Shown piece by piece: positions 8,784 through 18,313 of a stretch of 64,000 bases of DNA (position 1 is the stretch's first letter; every line of letters begins with the position of its first letter). This DNA is from Synechococcus sp. AG-679-C18. GTDB taxonomy: Bacteria; Cyanobacteriota; Cyanobacteriia; PCC-6307; Cyanobiaceae. The stretch spans positions 1 through 64,000 of the forward strand of contig QCUL01000010.1 of the NCBI GenBank assembly GCA_003210755.1. The letters run 5' to 3'. The translations under genes were made by a program, and so were the position numbers. The notes below the pieces were generated by a model. The model ran no database searches. It was given only the letters and a program-made list of their open reading frames with translations, and had not been told where the DNA came from.

Positions 8784-9562
8784 GGCCCTTCCTCGCCCAG
8801 TGCTGCATCGTCTACCCATAACCAGAGTCTTGGGTGACGAAGTAGCCAGCTGGCAGGAACGTTGGGATCACCATCACGATCCAAGGTCTTACGAAGGATC
8901 CCAGATTTGCTCGCGCCCGTCACGATGAGGTGAATTTCATTTGCCGCCAAGATCTCGTAGAGACCAAGGGTGATCGCCTCCAGCGGTACCAGATTTGGAC
9001 TCCCCTCGAAAGCAGGAGCGTTTTGTTTCCTTGTGGTTGCACTGAGTGTGACCACACGACAACGCACTTCAGAAACACACGGGGGTTCATTGAATCCCAC
9101 ATGGCCATTACTTCCCAATCCCAAGAGCTGCATGCCGATACCCCCAGCGGCGCTGACAGCAGCTGCATAACGCGCGGCAGCCCCTGCAGGGTCTTCAGAA
9201 GCTCCATCTGGCAACAACAACTGAGATGGATCAAGTCCTAGAGGCCGCGCCAGATGACGTCCCATAAATGAACAAAAGGAGCGGGGGTGCTCTGGAGGTA
9301 AACCCACATATTCATCCAGGTTGAAACTGAGCCAACGCTGACGCAAGAGCTGCAAACGATCGCCAGGCCAGGCAGACAAACGAGCCACCAATGCGGCATA
9401 GAGAGGCTCCATGGTCCTTCCTGTTGCCAGACCCAAGGGGCAGAAATCCATCTGCTCAATTGAGTTCAGCAACCGATGCTCAAGGTGATCAACCACAGCC
9501 TCCATGAGCTGCTCGGGGTTGAGCCTGCGCACGATGGTGATCGTGTCTGGGATCATGAGCAC
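8780..9562 (-). CDS. nagB: Glucosamine-6-phosphate deaminase-like protein
   Basis: 260-aa sugar-phosphate isomerase/deaminase of the NagB family; it converts glucosamine-6-P to fructose-6-P plus ammonia. Diagnostic motifs are GLATGRT (44-50), FNLDEYVGL with catalytic Asp83/Glu84, GHVGFNEP (153-160, His and Glu of the active site) and PASWLLRHP near the C-terminus. The LDEY and GFNEP motifs favour NagB over 6-phosphogluconolactonase. The start may be the first ATG or the second Met (9556). It sits between the SpoIID-like gene and 5-oxoprolinase on the same strand, with a 4-base overlap with the latter, so the two are probably co-translated. Confidence 0.87.
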   Translation of the reverse strand: MLMIPDTITIVRRLNPEQLMEAVVDHLEHRLLNSIEQMDFCPLGLATGRTMEPLYAALVARLSAWPGDRLQLLRQRWLSFNLDEYVGLPPEHPRSFCSFMGRHLARPLGLDPSQLLLPDGASEDPAGAAARYAAAVSAAGGIGMQLLGLGSNGHVGFNEPPCVSEVRCRVVTLSATTRKQNAPAFEGSPNLVPLEAITLGLYEILAANEIHLIVTGASKSGILRKTLDRDGDPNVPASWLLRHPRLWLWVDDAALGEEGP

Positions 9563-9579
9563 GAAGCAATGCCATTAAA

Positions 9580-10986
9580 TCAACCCCACCAGGCTGACTC
9601 TGAATGGCGCCGAAGCGCCACAGCTGGGTCATCGCTGGAGCGATAAGGGCGAATCTCTGCACCACGGTAGTAATGCAAAAGAATCTGACGAAAATCAGCA
9701 CCTTGAAGAGCTAGACCGTGAGCTCCCCACTGACTCATCCCGACACCGTGTCCGAACCCTTGTCCACGAGCTTCAAGCACCAACTCACCCACCCTTACGC
9801 CAGCATTTGACTGGTTGACACGGGGCAATGGTGGAGGGGGTGGAGGTGAAGGGGACATCGGTAGATCAAAGGCGATGTTCTTTTGCAAAGGACCGTTAGC
9901 GGAGTCTTGCCAAAGACCGATCAGAGGAGGAGCAACTTGAGTGAAACGATCAACGGATTGGTCACCGGATGAATTCGTAGAGCGATTGACCAGTTCAAAT
10001 CGAACCATCGTGCTTTTGAGTCCAAGACGCTGACGAAGCTCTCTTCCGGTCAGCAACAAAGAACCACGAGGACCCAACACACGAGCTGTTCTTACACGAC
10101 CGGTTGAACTGGTTTTGAGCACTTGCAAGCGCTTTACCCCTCCGGTTTCTCGAAAAAGATCGCGCAACTCATCATCATCGAACCGTTTGTTCCAACGGTG
10201 AACAGGACTGTGCTGATCGTGATCCGCAACACTGATTAAGTAAGGAAGTTGATTGCGCCAAACCTCTCCACTGGGCTCTGTCGCCCCTCCGGAGCTGCTA
10301 TGAAAAACTGCGTTAATAAGCCGGCCACCATGCACAAGCACTAAAGAGCGAGTGCTTTCCACGGCTTTGAGGGTATTGGGAGTTTCGGATTCAACTCCGC
10401 GATACACCTGACTAGCCACGGTGGCTTTCACATCGAAATCTCCAGACTTACCCCGTTGGCGCAGGGCGTACGTACGAGCAGCTACAGCCTGGGCTTGCAA
10501 TGCCGGCAAGGGCCATTTGTGAGGCATTTCACTCCCCACAACACTGGCTAAATAAGTTTCGATTCCAAGGTGATTCACAACCTGCACCTGGCCACCACGA
10601 ACTAGAAGCTGCAACCTGCCGCGATAGCGGCGAGGGCCAAGCCAGATGCCACGGGGGTTGTCACTCTGTACCTCGATGGCGGAGCGCGCTGAGATGCGGT
10701 GTGAAGAGCCATTGCTCATTTGACCGCTAACCATCAAATGCCCATCTCGCAGGCTCACTTCCATGGAGCGCATGCGTTGATCACCGCGACCAAGACCGCG
10801 CACAAGAAATGTCTGATCTCCGTCAGCCCGAAGACGAACCACTGACGCTTGCGAGAGCAACACTCTCATAGAGGGCTCCTGTAGTGCGTGTACAGCACGA
10901 TGCTCAAAGCTGACAGCACCCACAGCCAACGACATCCTCAAGGCAACAGTCAGCACAGGACAAGACGCTGACGTACGAGTGAGCAC
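9580..10986 (-). CDS. SpoIID/LytB domain protein
   Basis: About 468-aa exported protein of the SpoIID/amidase-enhancer family, which in Bacillus includes peptidoglycan lytic transglycosylases. The N-terminus has a hydrophobic signal-like segment (VLTVALRMSLAVGAVSF). The SpoIID domain begins near 130 with YRGRLQLLVR and NHLGIETYLASVVGSEMPHKWPLPALQAQAVAARTYAL-type sequence, HSSSGG near 240, and ends with GHGVGMSQWGAHGLA. A proline-rich linker (SPSPPPPPPLP) lies near 390. The function in cyanobacteria is inferred to be cell-wall remodelling. It is the first of three minus-strand genes with nagB and 5-oxoprolinase. The exact start is uncertain. Confidence 0.85.
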   Translation of the reverse strand: MLTRTSASCPVLTVALRMSLAVGAVSFEHRAVHALQEPSMRVLLSQASVVRLRADGDQTFLVRGLGRGDQRMRSMEVSLRDGHLMVSGQMSNGSSHRISARSAIEVQSDNPRGIWLGPRRYRGRLQLLVRGGQVQVVNHLGIETYLASVVGSEMPHKWPLPALQAQAVAARTYALRQRGKSGDFDVKATVASQVYRGVESETPNTLKAVESTRSLVLVHGGRLINAVFHSSSGGATEPSGEVWRNQLPYLISVADHDQHSPVHRWNKRFDDDELRDLFRETGGVKRLQVLKTSSTGRVRTARVLGPRGSLLLTGRELRQRLGLKSTMVRFELVNRSTNSSGDQSVDRFTQVAPPLIGLWQDSANGPLQKNIAFDLPMSPSPPPPPPLPRVNQSNAGVRVGELVLEARGQGFGHGVGMSQWGAHGLALQGADFRQILLHYYRGAEIRPYRSSDDPAVALRRHSESAWWG

Positions 10987-11076
10987 TGCGAGCCAAAACC
11001 AGGAGGCTCAGTGTGACTTGATGAATCGGGAGCGGCTAGGTCCCGTGGCAGATTTGCTGACTTAGCGCGTTGAGAC

Positions 11077-12021
11077 GTGCAGGTCACCTTTCTTGGAACC
11101 AGTTCGGGCGTGCCGACTCGAGGCCGCAATGTTTCTGCTGTGGCACTCCGTTTGCCGCAGCGATCAGAACTGTGGTTGTTCGATTGCGGGGAAGGAACCC
11201 AGCATCAGTTTTTACGTAGCGATTTACGTCTCTCCCAACTGAGAAGGGTGTTCATCACCCATATGCACGGCGATCATGTCTTCGGACTCCCGGGCATGTT
11301 GGCAAGCCTGGGACTGGGCGGAACTAGCAATGGGGTGGACTTGTACGGCCCTGACCCCCTGGATTCCTACCTCCAAGGGGTTCTGCGCACGAGCTCGACC
11401 CGCATCGGTTACCCCCTCGCCATCCATCGGGTGCGTGAAGCAGCCGAACAGCGAACTGTTGTGTTTGAAGACGAGGATCTGACCGTGACAGCAGCCCCTC
11501 TCAACCATCGCGTTCCGGCCTACGCCTATCGGGTCGAACAAAAACCAAGAGCTGGCCGCTTTGACATTGTCAAAGCCAGACAACTCCAGATTCCCCCGGG
11601 GCCTGTGTATGCCGCATTGAAACGCGGAGAATTGGTCACCCTGGAAGACGGCCGAACCATTGATGGCCGCTCGTTGTGTGGACCAGTGCAACCCGGCGTG
11701 AGCGTCGTGTATTGCACCGACACCGTTTTTTGCGAAGCAGCGGTGCAATTAGCGCAAGGAGCCGATCTGCTGATCCATGAATCGACCTTTTCCCACGCCG
11801 AAGCTGACATGGCCTTCAAAAGGCAACATTCCACGAGCACGATGGCCGCTCAAACGGCTGCTGAGGCCGGCGTTAAACAACTCGCTCTGACCCACCTCAG
11901 CCCTCGCTATGCCCCTGGGAACGCAGTAACCGCAGACGATTTACTTGCCGAGGCTCGTGCCATTTTCCCAAACACAATCTTGGCCAAGGATTTCCTTAAT
12001 TTGGTCGTCAATGCCCCATGA
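11077..12021 (+). CDS. rnz: Ribonuclease Z
   Basis: 314-aa metallo-beta-lactamase-fold endonuclease that trims tRNA 3' ends. The phosphodiesterase signature [13 protein letters not shown] is at about 61-73, with further zinc ligands in FDCGEG-, CTDT- and [12 protein letters not shown]-type motifs along the chain. Length matches the bacterial short form (about 310). It runs towards psbV on the same strand; the gap to the psbV start is about 117 bases. Divergent from the SpoIID gene. Confidence 0.95.
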   Translation: MQVTFLGTSSGVPTRGRNVSAVALRLPQRSELWLFDCGEGTQHQFLRSDLRLSQLRRVFITHMHGDHVFGLPGMLASLGLGGTSNGVDLYGPDPLDSYLQGVLRTSSTRIGYPLAIHRVREAAEQRTVVFEDEDLTVTAAPLNHRVPAYAYRVEQKPRAGRFDIVKARQLQIPPGPVYAALKRGELVTLEDGRTIDGRSLCGPVQPGVSVVYCTDTVFCEAAVQLAQGADLLIHESTFSHAEADMAFKRQHSTSTMAAQTAAEAGVKQLALTHLSPRYAPGNAVTADDLLAEARAIFPNTILAKDFLNLVVNAP

Positions 12022-12138
12022 GAGTGAGGCGCGTGCTGCAACAGTTCGTGATCAGTCGACCCAATAGGGCCTCATCCGCATCCCACCCCGTGATACAAGG
12101 ACTTGGTGCGCTGTCTACGTCAGTCTCTGACATCTTTC

Positions 12139-12651
12139 ATGGCCTCTTTTTTTTCCACAATGCATCGATCCTTGAATCGACTGCTCATCGCACTGCCAGT
12201 GCTGCTTGGACTGTTGATCATTTCCCCCGTTCAGGCCGCCCAGTGGGATGCCGAGATTCTCACGGTGCCAGCTGACGGCGATGGAGCCCTGCTCACCTTC
12301 AGCGAGCAGGAGATCAAGACTGGTCGCAAGGTGTTTAACGTAAGTTGCGGCACGTGCCACGCCGGCGGCATCACTAAAACCAACCAGAACGTGGGCCTAG
12401 ATACTGAAACGCTTGCTCTTGCAACTCCTGCTCGAGACAACGTTGCTTCGCTTGTGGATTACCTCCAAGACCCCACGTCTTATGACGGGGAATACAGCAT
12501 CGCCGACCTACATCCCAGCATGCGCAGTCGCGATCTATATCCCGCCATGCGCGATCTCACCGATGAAGACCTTCGTCTCATGTCTGGATACATTCTTGTG
12601 GCGCCCAAGGTCCTAGGGGTCGAATGGGGTGGTGGCAAGATCTATTTCTAA
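12139..12651 (+). CDS. psbV: Photosystem II cytochrome c-550
   Basis: Extrinsic lumenal subunit of the oxygen-evolving complex that stabilises the Mn cluster. From the ATG at 12139 the protein is 170 aa: a signal peptide of 33 residues ending VQA, then a mature protein of 137 aa starting AQWDAE, the known length of mature PsbV. The haem site is CGTCH at 70-74 (axial His41 of the mature protein) and the second axial His is His125 (His92 mature, in ADLHPS). Another ATG at 12160 would shorten the signal peptide; the longer frame to 12103 is unlikely. A strong terminator follows. Confidence 0.95.
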   Translation: MASFFSTMHRSLNRLLIALPVLLGLLIISPVQAAQWDAEILTVPADGDGALLTFSEQEIKTGRKVFNVSCGTCHAGGITKTNQNVGLDTETLALATPARDNVASLVDYLQDPTSYDGEYSIADLHPSMRSRDLYPAMRDLTDEDLRLMSGYILVAPKVLGVEWGGGKIYF

Positions 12652-12692
12652 TCTTCTGATTAGAGAGTCAGCACTCAAAGGTTGAGCCAGAA

Positions 12693-12720
12693 GGTCTCAG
12701 GAAATCCTGAGACCTTTTTT
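12693..12720 (+). terminator. Rho-independent terminator of psbV
   Basis: Perfect 10-bp stem GGTCTCAGGA (12693-12702) / TCCTGAGACC (12705-12714), followed by six Ts (12715-12720). It lies about 40 bases after the psbV stop. Confidence 0.93.
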
Positions 12721-12927
12721 ATGAAGAATTTTATGAAAATTCTCAAGACCAAACCATCCCATCTCTATCTCATTCGGAAAAAGCAAACAGCGCAACAGCA
12801 AACATAAATGAATTTATTTAAACTATAATGATGACACTTTGCGAAACAAAAAAATTTAAATTAATTCGCCATAAACTTCAACGTCTCAAGATAAATTTAA
12901 TCCAAATAAACTTGGAGCCCTTAAACA

Positions 12928-13836
12928 ATGCTGTCCTCCGTTTCATTAATTAGAAGGTTTGGCGGAGAACGTGAAGCCAATTCCAAGACCGCATTTAAAG
13001 CGGCTCGTTACACATCCTTGCCATCAACAGCAGCACTAAGTAATAGCGAATTCAAGCGGAGACATTGCGAAGGAATGAAGATAGCGGGTGGTCCTCGCCT
13101 TCACCATGAGTGCGGAACCAAAGTCACTTTCGATGAATATCAAGATCTTTCAGAAGAGGCCTTAGAAAATGCTCTCAGTGCTGCTTATAAACATGTCTAT
13201 GGCAATGCACATGTGATGGAGAATGAGCGATCTGCTTCTCTTGAAGCTCAGCTACGAGATGGGCGCATTGAGGTTCAAGAATTTGTAAGGGGCCTCGCAA
13301 AATCTGATTTCTACAAGAAAAATTTCTACGACCAATGCTCACCAGAAAGAACCATTGAATTAGACTTCAAACATATTTTAGGTCGCACTCCTCATGATCA
13401 ATGCGAAATAGCAAAATACATTGAAATCCAAGCATCAAAAGGGCACAATGCTGTTATTGACTCTATGCTTGACTCAGCTGAATATTCTGAAATATTTGGA
13501 CGACATACAGTTCCCTATATGAGATCTTGGCTCTCGCAAGCAGGCTCAGCTCAATCAGCTTTTAACCGAACTGCCGCTATTTCCCTTGGTTACGCTTATA
13601 GCGACAAAGCCATCGGAATGCACTCGAAGTTGAGTCAAAGCTTGAAAACAGGTCAAGCAGACAGCATTGTCTTCCCGCACGGAGCAAAACTAAGTTTCAG
13701 AGGAATGAATTTAATTCTGAAAAGTGAGACTCCTCCAGCGTGGATGAGGAAGTCAGCCACTGTAATAACAATTGCTGGCCTTATAGAAGTTAGTCGGATC
13801 GCTCTAACGGTTGCATTCAGCGCTTTGTCCTCATGA
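12928..13836 (+). CDS. Phycobilisome linker-domain protein with C-terminal membrane segment
   Basis: 302 aa. Residues about 80-200 look like a phycobilisome linker (pfam00427) domain, with the sequence around ENERSASLEAQLRDGRIEVQEFVRGLAKSDFYKK, the FKHILGR helix and a SAEYSEIFG stretch, all typical of rod and rod-core linkers. A basic 70-residue N-terminal region precedes it. The last 26 residues (about 277-300, ATVITIAGLIEVSRIALTVAFSAL) form a plausible membrane span. Linkers of the CpcL (CpcG2) type end in such a hydrophobic segment and tether small phycobilisomes to thylakoids near photosystem I, so this may be a functional analogue; that is inference. It sits alone in an AT-rich stretch, away from any phycobiliprotein genes. 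Confidence 0.8.
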   Translation: MLSSVSLIRRFGGEREANSKTAFKAARYTSLPSTAALSNSEFKRRHCEGMKIAGGPRLHHECGTKVTFDEYQDLSEEALENALSAAYKHVYGNAHVMENERSASLEAQLRDGRIEVQEFVRGLAKSDFYKKNFYDQCSPERTIELDFKHILGRTPHDQCEIAKYIEIQASKGHNAVIDSMLDSAEYSEIFGRHTVPYMRSWLSQAGSAQSAFNRTAAISLGYAYSDKAIGMHSKLSQSLKTGQADSIVFPHGAKLSFRGMNLILKSETPPAWMRKSATVITIAGLIEVSRIALTVAFSALSS

Positions 13837-14171
13837 GCGGTCATTAACAAAACAATTCCTGGCTCAAAATAGCCAGGACATTTCAAACTCTAAGAAACAA
13901 TGACTTTTGGATAAGCATTCATCAGGAATGAGAGGGAATCAATATAAACCCCAAGGAATTCTATCAGCTGAGAAGCTCCCTAGACTCCTCATTCTGTCAA
14001 CGATAAAACTTAAAAAGTATTTTCAGGCAAAACCCCAACGAGTTTTATAGAAGACTAAAAAGTCTAATTCCTTGCACAATTAAAGAAAATCTTTAGTGGT
14101 CGCGAAGTAAAATGCAGATGCAGTGAGCTGGTAAAATTATTACAAGCCATTCAATTCATAGCTCTAAATTC
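13837..14171. other. Intergenic with hairpin after linker gene
   Basis: About 335 bases with no gene seen. An 8-bp hairpin TCCTGGCT (13857-13864) / AGCCAGGA (13871-13878), 6-base loop, follows the linker stop by about 20 bases and may be a terminator, although its T-run is poor (CATTTC). Confidence 0.45.
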
Positions 14172-14471
14172 ATGGCGAAAGGCTACTGGGTACTTAGCGG
14201 CACCATTCATACTCCTCTAGGAATGGTGCCATACATCAGTAAATTCACTTCTTGGCTTCCAACCGTTGGCGCTCGCTTAGTCGTACGCGATCTTCAGTGC
14301 GATGTACGTGAAGGGGCTCCAGGACCAGTAAATATCATTGTTGAATTCGACTCGAAAGAGGCCGCTATCACTGCTTATGAATCTGAGGAATACCAAGAAT
14401 TAATCAATCTCAGAACTCAGCATTCAGATCTTAATCTAACCATCACTGAAGAGCTTATTGCTAACAAATAA
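14172..14471 (+). CDS. DUF1330 family protein
   Basis: 99-aa protein of the DUF1330 ferredoxin-like dimeric alpha-beta barrel family: a YWVLSGTIH strand, then YISKFTSWLPTVGARLVVRD, VNIIVEFDSKEAAITAYESEEYQEL near the end. The family is of unknown function; members resemble small ligand-binding or monooxygenase-like folds. The gene stands alone in AT-rich DNA. ATG at 14172 gives the normal length. Confidence 0.8.
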   Translation: MAKGYWVLSGTIHTPLGMVPYISKFTSWLPTVGARLVVRDLQCDVREGAPGPVNIIVEFDSKEAAITAYESEEYQELINLRTQHSDLNLTITEELIANK

Positions 14472-14761
14472 TGACTCTCAATGGTGTAAACCCTCTTTCA
14501 GAAATCTAGACTTTTCGTTTCAGCCCAAAAGCATTTTAATCCTGCCTCTCAAGGCCTATCAGGACTTGAGCGATTCTGCTACCTGCTATCAACCGATGGC
14601 AAAATTGAATATCATTTAGCTCTCAAGGCTTATTGCATTAGCGCATTCAAAGAATTACTAAAAATCAATTTCATTGTCAATTGCGATTGATCAGGTAAAT
14701 CCTATTGATCTGACTACATTAAATAAATGATAAAAAGTCCTTGTAAAGAAAGAAGAGCTTT
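14472..14761. other. Intergenic, nothing recognised
   Basis: About 290 AT-rich bases between the DUF1330 gene and the convergent 136-aa gene. I see no gene, strong hairpin or repeat. Confidence 0.4.
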
Positions 14762-15172
14762 CTATGGCTTCTCATCATCAGAGGCCTGTTTAGGGGGAGC
14801 GTCATTCACCACAACCATGGATCTAGGAAGTCGGCTGTACCACCACTCTTGCAGCTCTGGGGTCAGGCGCGTCGAGAACAGCGTCAAGAGCGTGGGTGTG
14901 GGCCTTGAACCAGGCTGGAGCAGCTCAACCGAGTAGGAGGGGCAGCGCCGGGACGCGAGGTCTGGCACAAACCTTCGACCAACGCGACGCCAGCTCGGCT
15001 CCTTGCTACGCCAAGCCAAACGGCAACAAGGCCAGGGCAGCTCTTCACGATCGAACAAACGGCAACAGGGACCAATCACCCGATAGCTGTACTGACCGCC
15101 TGGACTGGCATGCACCGTGCCATGCTCCAGCAGTGCTTGTACATCAGAACGGAGAGCAGGAAGAGGTGTCAA
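14762..15172 (-). CDS. Conserved-looking hypothetical protein
   Basis: 136 aa, not assigned to a family. It has two CC pairs (GPCCRLFDREELPWPCCRLAW, about 35-55), several Trp/Arg residues and an acidic C-terminus. The pattern of two CC pairs 15 residues apart could bind a metal, but this is speculation. The only start in frame near here is a TTG at 15172 (MTPLPALRSD). The plus-strand ORF in the same place (14727-14936) looks like a shadow. It lies next to petF on the same strand but is separated from it by the petF terminator. Confidence 0.65.
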   Translation of the reverse strand: MTPLPALRSDVQALLEHGTVHASPGGQYSYRVIGPCCRLFDREELPWPCCRLAWRSKEPSWRRVGRRFVPDLASRRCPSYSVELLQPGSRPTPTLLTLFSTRLTPELQEWWYSRLPRSMVVVNDAPPKQASDDEKP

Positions 15173-15212
15173 AGGGATGATCGAAGACTTACTTCCGCCC
15201 TCACATTAAAAA

Positions 15213-15230
15213 GCCATCCCTAGGGATGGC
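15213..15230 (-). terminator. Terminator downstream of petF
   Basis: Perfect 18-base palindrome GCCATCCCTAGGGATGGC (15213-15230), flanked on its 3' side in the minus-strand direction by TTTTT (15208-15212 on the plus strand as AAAAA). Typical terminator about 47 bases after the petF stop. Confidence 0.88.
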
Positions 15231-15276
15231 ACGAAAAAAAGCTCAAAGGAAGCGAATTCAGCTGAAGCTGAAGGGC

Positions 15277-15576
15277 TCAATACAGCTCTTCTTCAGCATG
15301 AGTTTTGATGGTGCAATCTGAGGTGGGATAGGCCACACAGGTCAGGACGAAACCAGCTTCGATCTGATCGTCGTCTAAAAAACTCTGGTCAGACTGATCA
15401 ACGGTGCCGGAAGTGATTTTGCCTGCACAGGTGGAGCAGGCGCCTGCACGACAGGAGTAAGGCAAATCAATACCCTGCTCTTCAGCAGCATCAAGGATGT
15501 ACTGATCGTCAGGAACTTCGATGGTCTGGTTGAGGCCTTCGCTCTCGCTGACCAGGGTGACCTTATAAGAAGCCAT
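15277..15576 (-). CDS. petF: Plant-type [2Fe-2S] ferredoxin
   Basis: 99-aa soluble electron carrier from photosystem I to FNR, FTR, nitrite reductase and others. The cluster ligands are Cys42, Cys47, Cys50 and Cys80 in the usual CX4CX2CX29C spacing ([10 protein letters not shown] ... TC). The acidic C-terminus (HAEEELY) is typical. The frame is open further upstream to 15708, but the ATG at 15576 (MASYKVTLV) is the standard start. Between it and prmA (stop 15718) lie about 140 bases that probably contain the promoter. Confidence 0.95.
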   Translation of the reverse strand: MASYKVTLVSESEGLNQTIEVPDDQYILDAAEEQGIDLPYSCRAGACSTCAGKITSGTVDQSDQSFLDDDQIEAGFVLTCVAYPTSDCTIKTHAEEELY

Positions 15577-15717
15577 GGATGGATGTAATGCGCAGAGATC
15601 GAGTTGATCTGGATCTGCAGGACCGAATACTTCTACATCGGACAGACGCCTTGATACGTGATTGATCAGAGTATTCCTCCCAAGCCCAATCAAAGACGGG
15701 GCATACATAAGAGGGAC

Positions 15718-16611
15718 TTATCGCGGAAGGCTCTTGATTTCTAAGAGTCCCCATCGGCCCTGTTCCGCAATTGGCCTTGCACGCCAACCGTATTCAGCCA
15801 ATACCTGAATGAGCCGATGCGCCTGATCCACGAGGAGTCCACTGAGGAGTCCACGGCCTGTTGACTTCAACACAGAAGCGAACTGTGGTGCCAAAGCTTC
15901 AATCACCGGAGCAAGGATATTGCACAGGAGCAAATCCACTGCCTCTCCATCCAACATGCTCTCAATCTTGTCGATAGATCCATAGCTGACACGGAGTTGC
16001 TCTGCCTCAAGACCATTGAGTAAGGCGTTGTCTGTCGTAGCTCGAACCGCAAGGGAGTCGGTGTCAGCAGCAAGCACCTCACGAGCACCTAAGGCCACTG
16101 CAGCCAATCCCAGGATTCCACTGCCGCAACCAAGATCAGCCACTGTCTGATCGCGTAGTGACATCGCCTCAAGAGCCTCAAGGCACAATCTTGTAGTGGG
16201 ATGACTCCCTGTTCCAAAAGCGCTGCCAGGGTCCATCTTTAAAATGAGGCGATATTGGTGTTCTTTGGGAACATCAAGCCAGGCTGGAAGGATCAACAAG
16301 CGCTCACCAACAGGATCGGGCTGCCAGTGCTTTTTCCAACTAAGGCTCCAATCCTCTTCTGCTAACTCCTCCCAGATGGGCTGCGCCAACTCAAGCCCAA
16401 ACGTTTCAGCCATTGGGCGAAGGCTATTCAGTAATTGATCACGCTGGTCTTTGGGCCACTCGGAGGCCGGTAGCCAGGCCAGCAACATCCGCTGATCAGG
16501 AGACTCTGGGGCATGTTGCACAGCCAACCGATGTAGCCCAAGAGACTCCAATTTCCAAAGGAGTGATTCCTCAAGAACAGGATGCAGTGGAAGGGATAGT
16601 CGCCACCACAT
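15718..16611 (-). CDS. prmA: Ribosomal protein L11 methyltransferase
   Basis: 297-aa SAM-dependent methyltransferase that trimethylates ribosomal protein L11. The PrmA signature FGTGSHPTT and motif I DLGCGSGILGLAA are present, followed by the NILAPVI (post-I/NPPY-like) region. Length is normal. GTG at 16614 and ATG at 16611 are both possible; the ATG forms a TGATG stop/start junction with serA. The two genes are a translational pair on the minus strand. Confidence 0.93.
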   Translation of the reverse strand: MWWRLSLPLHPVLEESLLWKLESLGLHRLAVQHAPESPDQRMLLAWLPASEWPKDQRDQLLNSLRPMAETFGLELAQPIWEELAEEDWSLSWKKHWQPDPVGERLLILPAWLDVPKEHQYRLILKMDPGSAFGTGSHPTTRLCLEALEAMSLRDQTVADLGCGSGILGLAAVALGAREVLAADTDSLAVRATTDNALLNGLEAEQLRVSYGSIDKIESMLDGEAVDLLLCNILAPVIEALAPQFASVLKSTGRGLLSGLLVDQAHRLIQVLAEYGWRARPIAEQGRWGLLEIKSLPR

Positions 16612-18197
16612 CACAAGGTGACGGGGTGAGCTTCCTGAATGCCGTTAATACTGTGAATAGTGGCCAACAAAGCAGGTGGAATCGGGTCATCAATGCTGAG
16701 AACCATCACCGCATCACCACGCACGATGCGACGCCCAACCTGCATTGAAGCGATGTTGACGTTGTGCTCTCCGAGAAGAGAGCCGAGATGGCCAATGATG
16801 CCTGGCATGTCTCTATGCCTGGTGAAGAGCATGTGACGGCTGGGCGGAACATTCACTGGAAATTCATCAATGCTGGTCACGCGCAAATCACCATCTGCGA
16901 AGACTGCACCAGTGACGCTATGTCCTCCTAGACCACCGCGAGTGGTGAGTTGCAGCGACCCTCCAGCAAAATCTCGGCTGGCATCGTCCTTGACCTCCAA
17001 GACATGAATGCCACGGCCCTTGGCCTCCAATGATGCATTGACGTAGTTGATTCGATCCCCAAGCGCACTACTCAGTAGCCCCTTGAGAGCGGCCACAACG
17101 AGAGGTTGTGAGGGGTGGCTGGCGAATTCACCTTGCAGGCGAACCTCCAACTCCTGAACTTGTCCACCACTGAGTTGGCTCACTAACAAACCAAGAGTTT
17201 CCGCCAGCTGAAGGTGGGGCTTCAGTCGCTCCATGATCTCAGCACTAAGCCCAGGAATATTCACAGCACTACGGGCTGGCAGGCCCAGCAAGACATCACG
17301 AATTTGTTCTGCTACGTCAACCGCCACATTTTCTTGAGCCTCTTCAGTGGAGGCACCAAGATGCGGAGTGAGTACAAGTCCTCGTTCCACCGCCCGCAGG
17401 GGGGAATCCTGAGCCAAAGGCTCAGAGGCAAACACATCAAGTCCGGCTCCAGCGATCACACCTGACTCAATCGCTTCTGCAATCGCCGATTCATCAACAA
17501 TTCCTCCGCGAGCACAATTCACAATCCGTGCCGTACTTTTCATCGTGCGCAACAGCTCTGCATTCACGAGATTTTCTGTATCTGGGGTTCGTGGAATGTG
17601 CAGAGTGATGTAGTCAGCCTGCTGAAACAATGCTTCGAGGGTGGTAAGCCGAACCTGCATTTGCTGAGCACGTTCTGCAGAAATAAACGGATCAAACGCG
17701 ATTACTTCCATCCCCATCGCTTTCGCTACGCGGGCGACGTGTGACCCGATTTTGCCTAACCCCACCACACCAAGAATCTTTTTGTAGAGCTCATTCCCCA
17801 CATATTTTTTGCGATCCCATGCGCCCGACCGCATCGAACCATGAGCTTGTGGAACGTGACGAGAAACCGATAGCAACATTGCGAGTGCATGCTCGGCAGC
17901 TGCAATCGTGTTGCCTTCGGGCGAATTGACCACCAACACGCCACGTTGCGTGGCGGCAGGCACGTCAACATTGTCGACACCCACACCCGCACGGCCGATA
18001 ATTCGCAAACGACCAGCAGCCTCAATGACATCCGCTGTGACCTGGGTCCCCGAGCGAATCATCAAGGCGTCGTAGTCGCCGATGGTTGATTTCAGCTCTT
18101 CCGGTGTCAGCCCGATGCGCTGATCGACCTTCGCAACTTGGCCAAGGATGTCGAGCCCCGCCTGATCAATGGGGTCTGATACAAGAACTTTTGTCAT
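16611..18197 (-). CDS. serA: D-3-phosphoglycerate dehydrogenase
   Basis: 528-aa enzyme of serine biosynthesis, 3-phosphoglycerate + NAD to phosphohydroxypyruvate. N- and C-terminal substrate and Rossmann domains are visible: [11 protein letters not shown] near 70-80, [10 protein letters not shown] near 145, the Arg/Glu/His catalytic triad region ([15 protein letters not shown]). A C-terminal ASB and ACT regulatory domain (about 320-528, ending with a serine-binding ACT signature [18 protein letters not shown]) marks the long form. Start at ATG 18197 (MTKVLVSDP), seven codons inside the longest frame. Confidence 0.95.
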   Translation of the reverse strand: MTKVLVSDPIDQAGLDILGQVAKVDQRIGLTPEELKSTIGDYDALMIRSGTQVTADVIEAAGRLRIIGRAGVGVDNVDVPAATQRGVLVVNSPEGNTIAAAEHALAMLLSVSRHVPQAHGSMRSGAWDRKKYVGNELYKKILGVVGLGKIGSHVARVAKAMGMEVIAFDPFISAERAQQMQVRLTTLEALFQQADYITLHIPRTPDTENLVNAELLRTMKSTARIVNCARGGIVDESAIAEAIESGVIAGAGLDVFASEPLAQDSPLRAVERGLVLTPHLGASTEEAQENVAVDVAEQIRDVLLGLPARSAVNIPGLSAEIMERLKPHLQLAETLGLLVSQLSGGQVQELEVRLQGEFASHPSQPLVVAALKGLLSSALGDRINYVNASLEAKGRGIHVLEVKDDASRDFAGGSLQLTTRGGLGGHSVTGAVFADGDLRVTSIDEFPVNVPPSRHMLFTRHRDMPGIIGHLGSLLGEHNVNIASMQVGRRIVRGDAVMVLSIDDPIPPALLATIHSINGIQEAHPVTL

Positions 18198-18313
18198 CCA
18201 GTGGCGGAAGAGAGCCACTTCTGACTTTAGAGATCAGTCTGAAGATTCTCTTTTAACTGTCTGCCAGCCCAAACAGTTCCAAGAGAGAATGAAGACTCGA
18301 CCGCTCCTTTTTC

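Noticed and set aside
14727-14936. 69-aa plus-strand ORF
   Set aside because: Opposite to the more gene-like 136-aa minus-strand frame.
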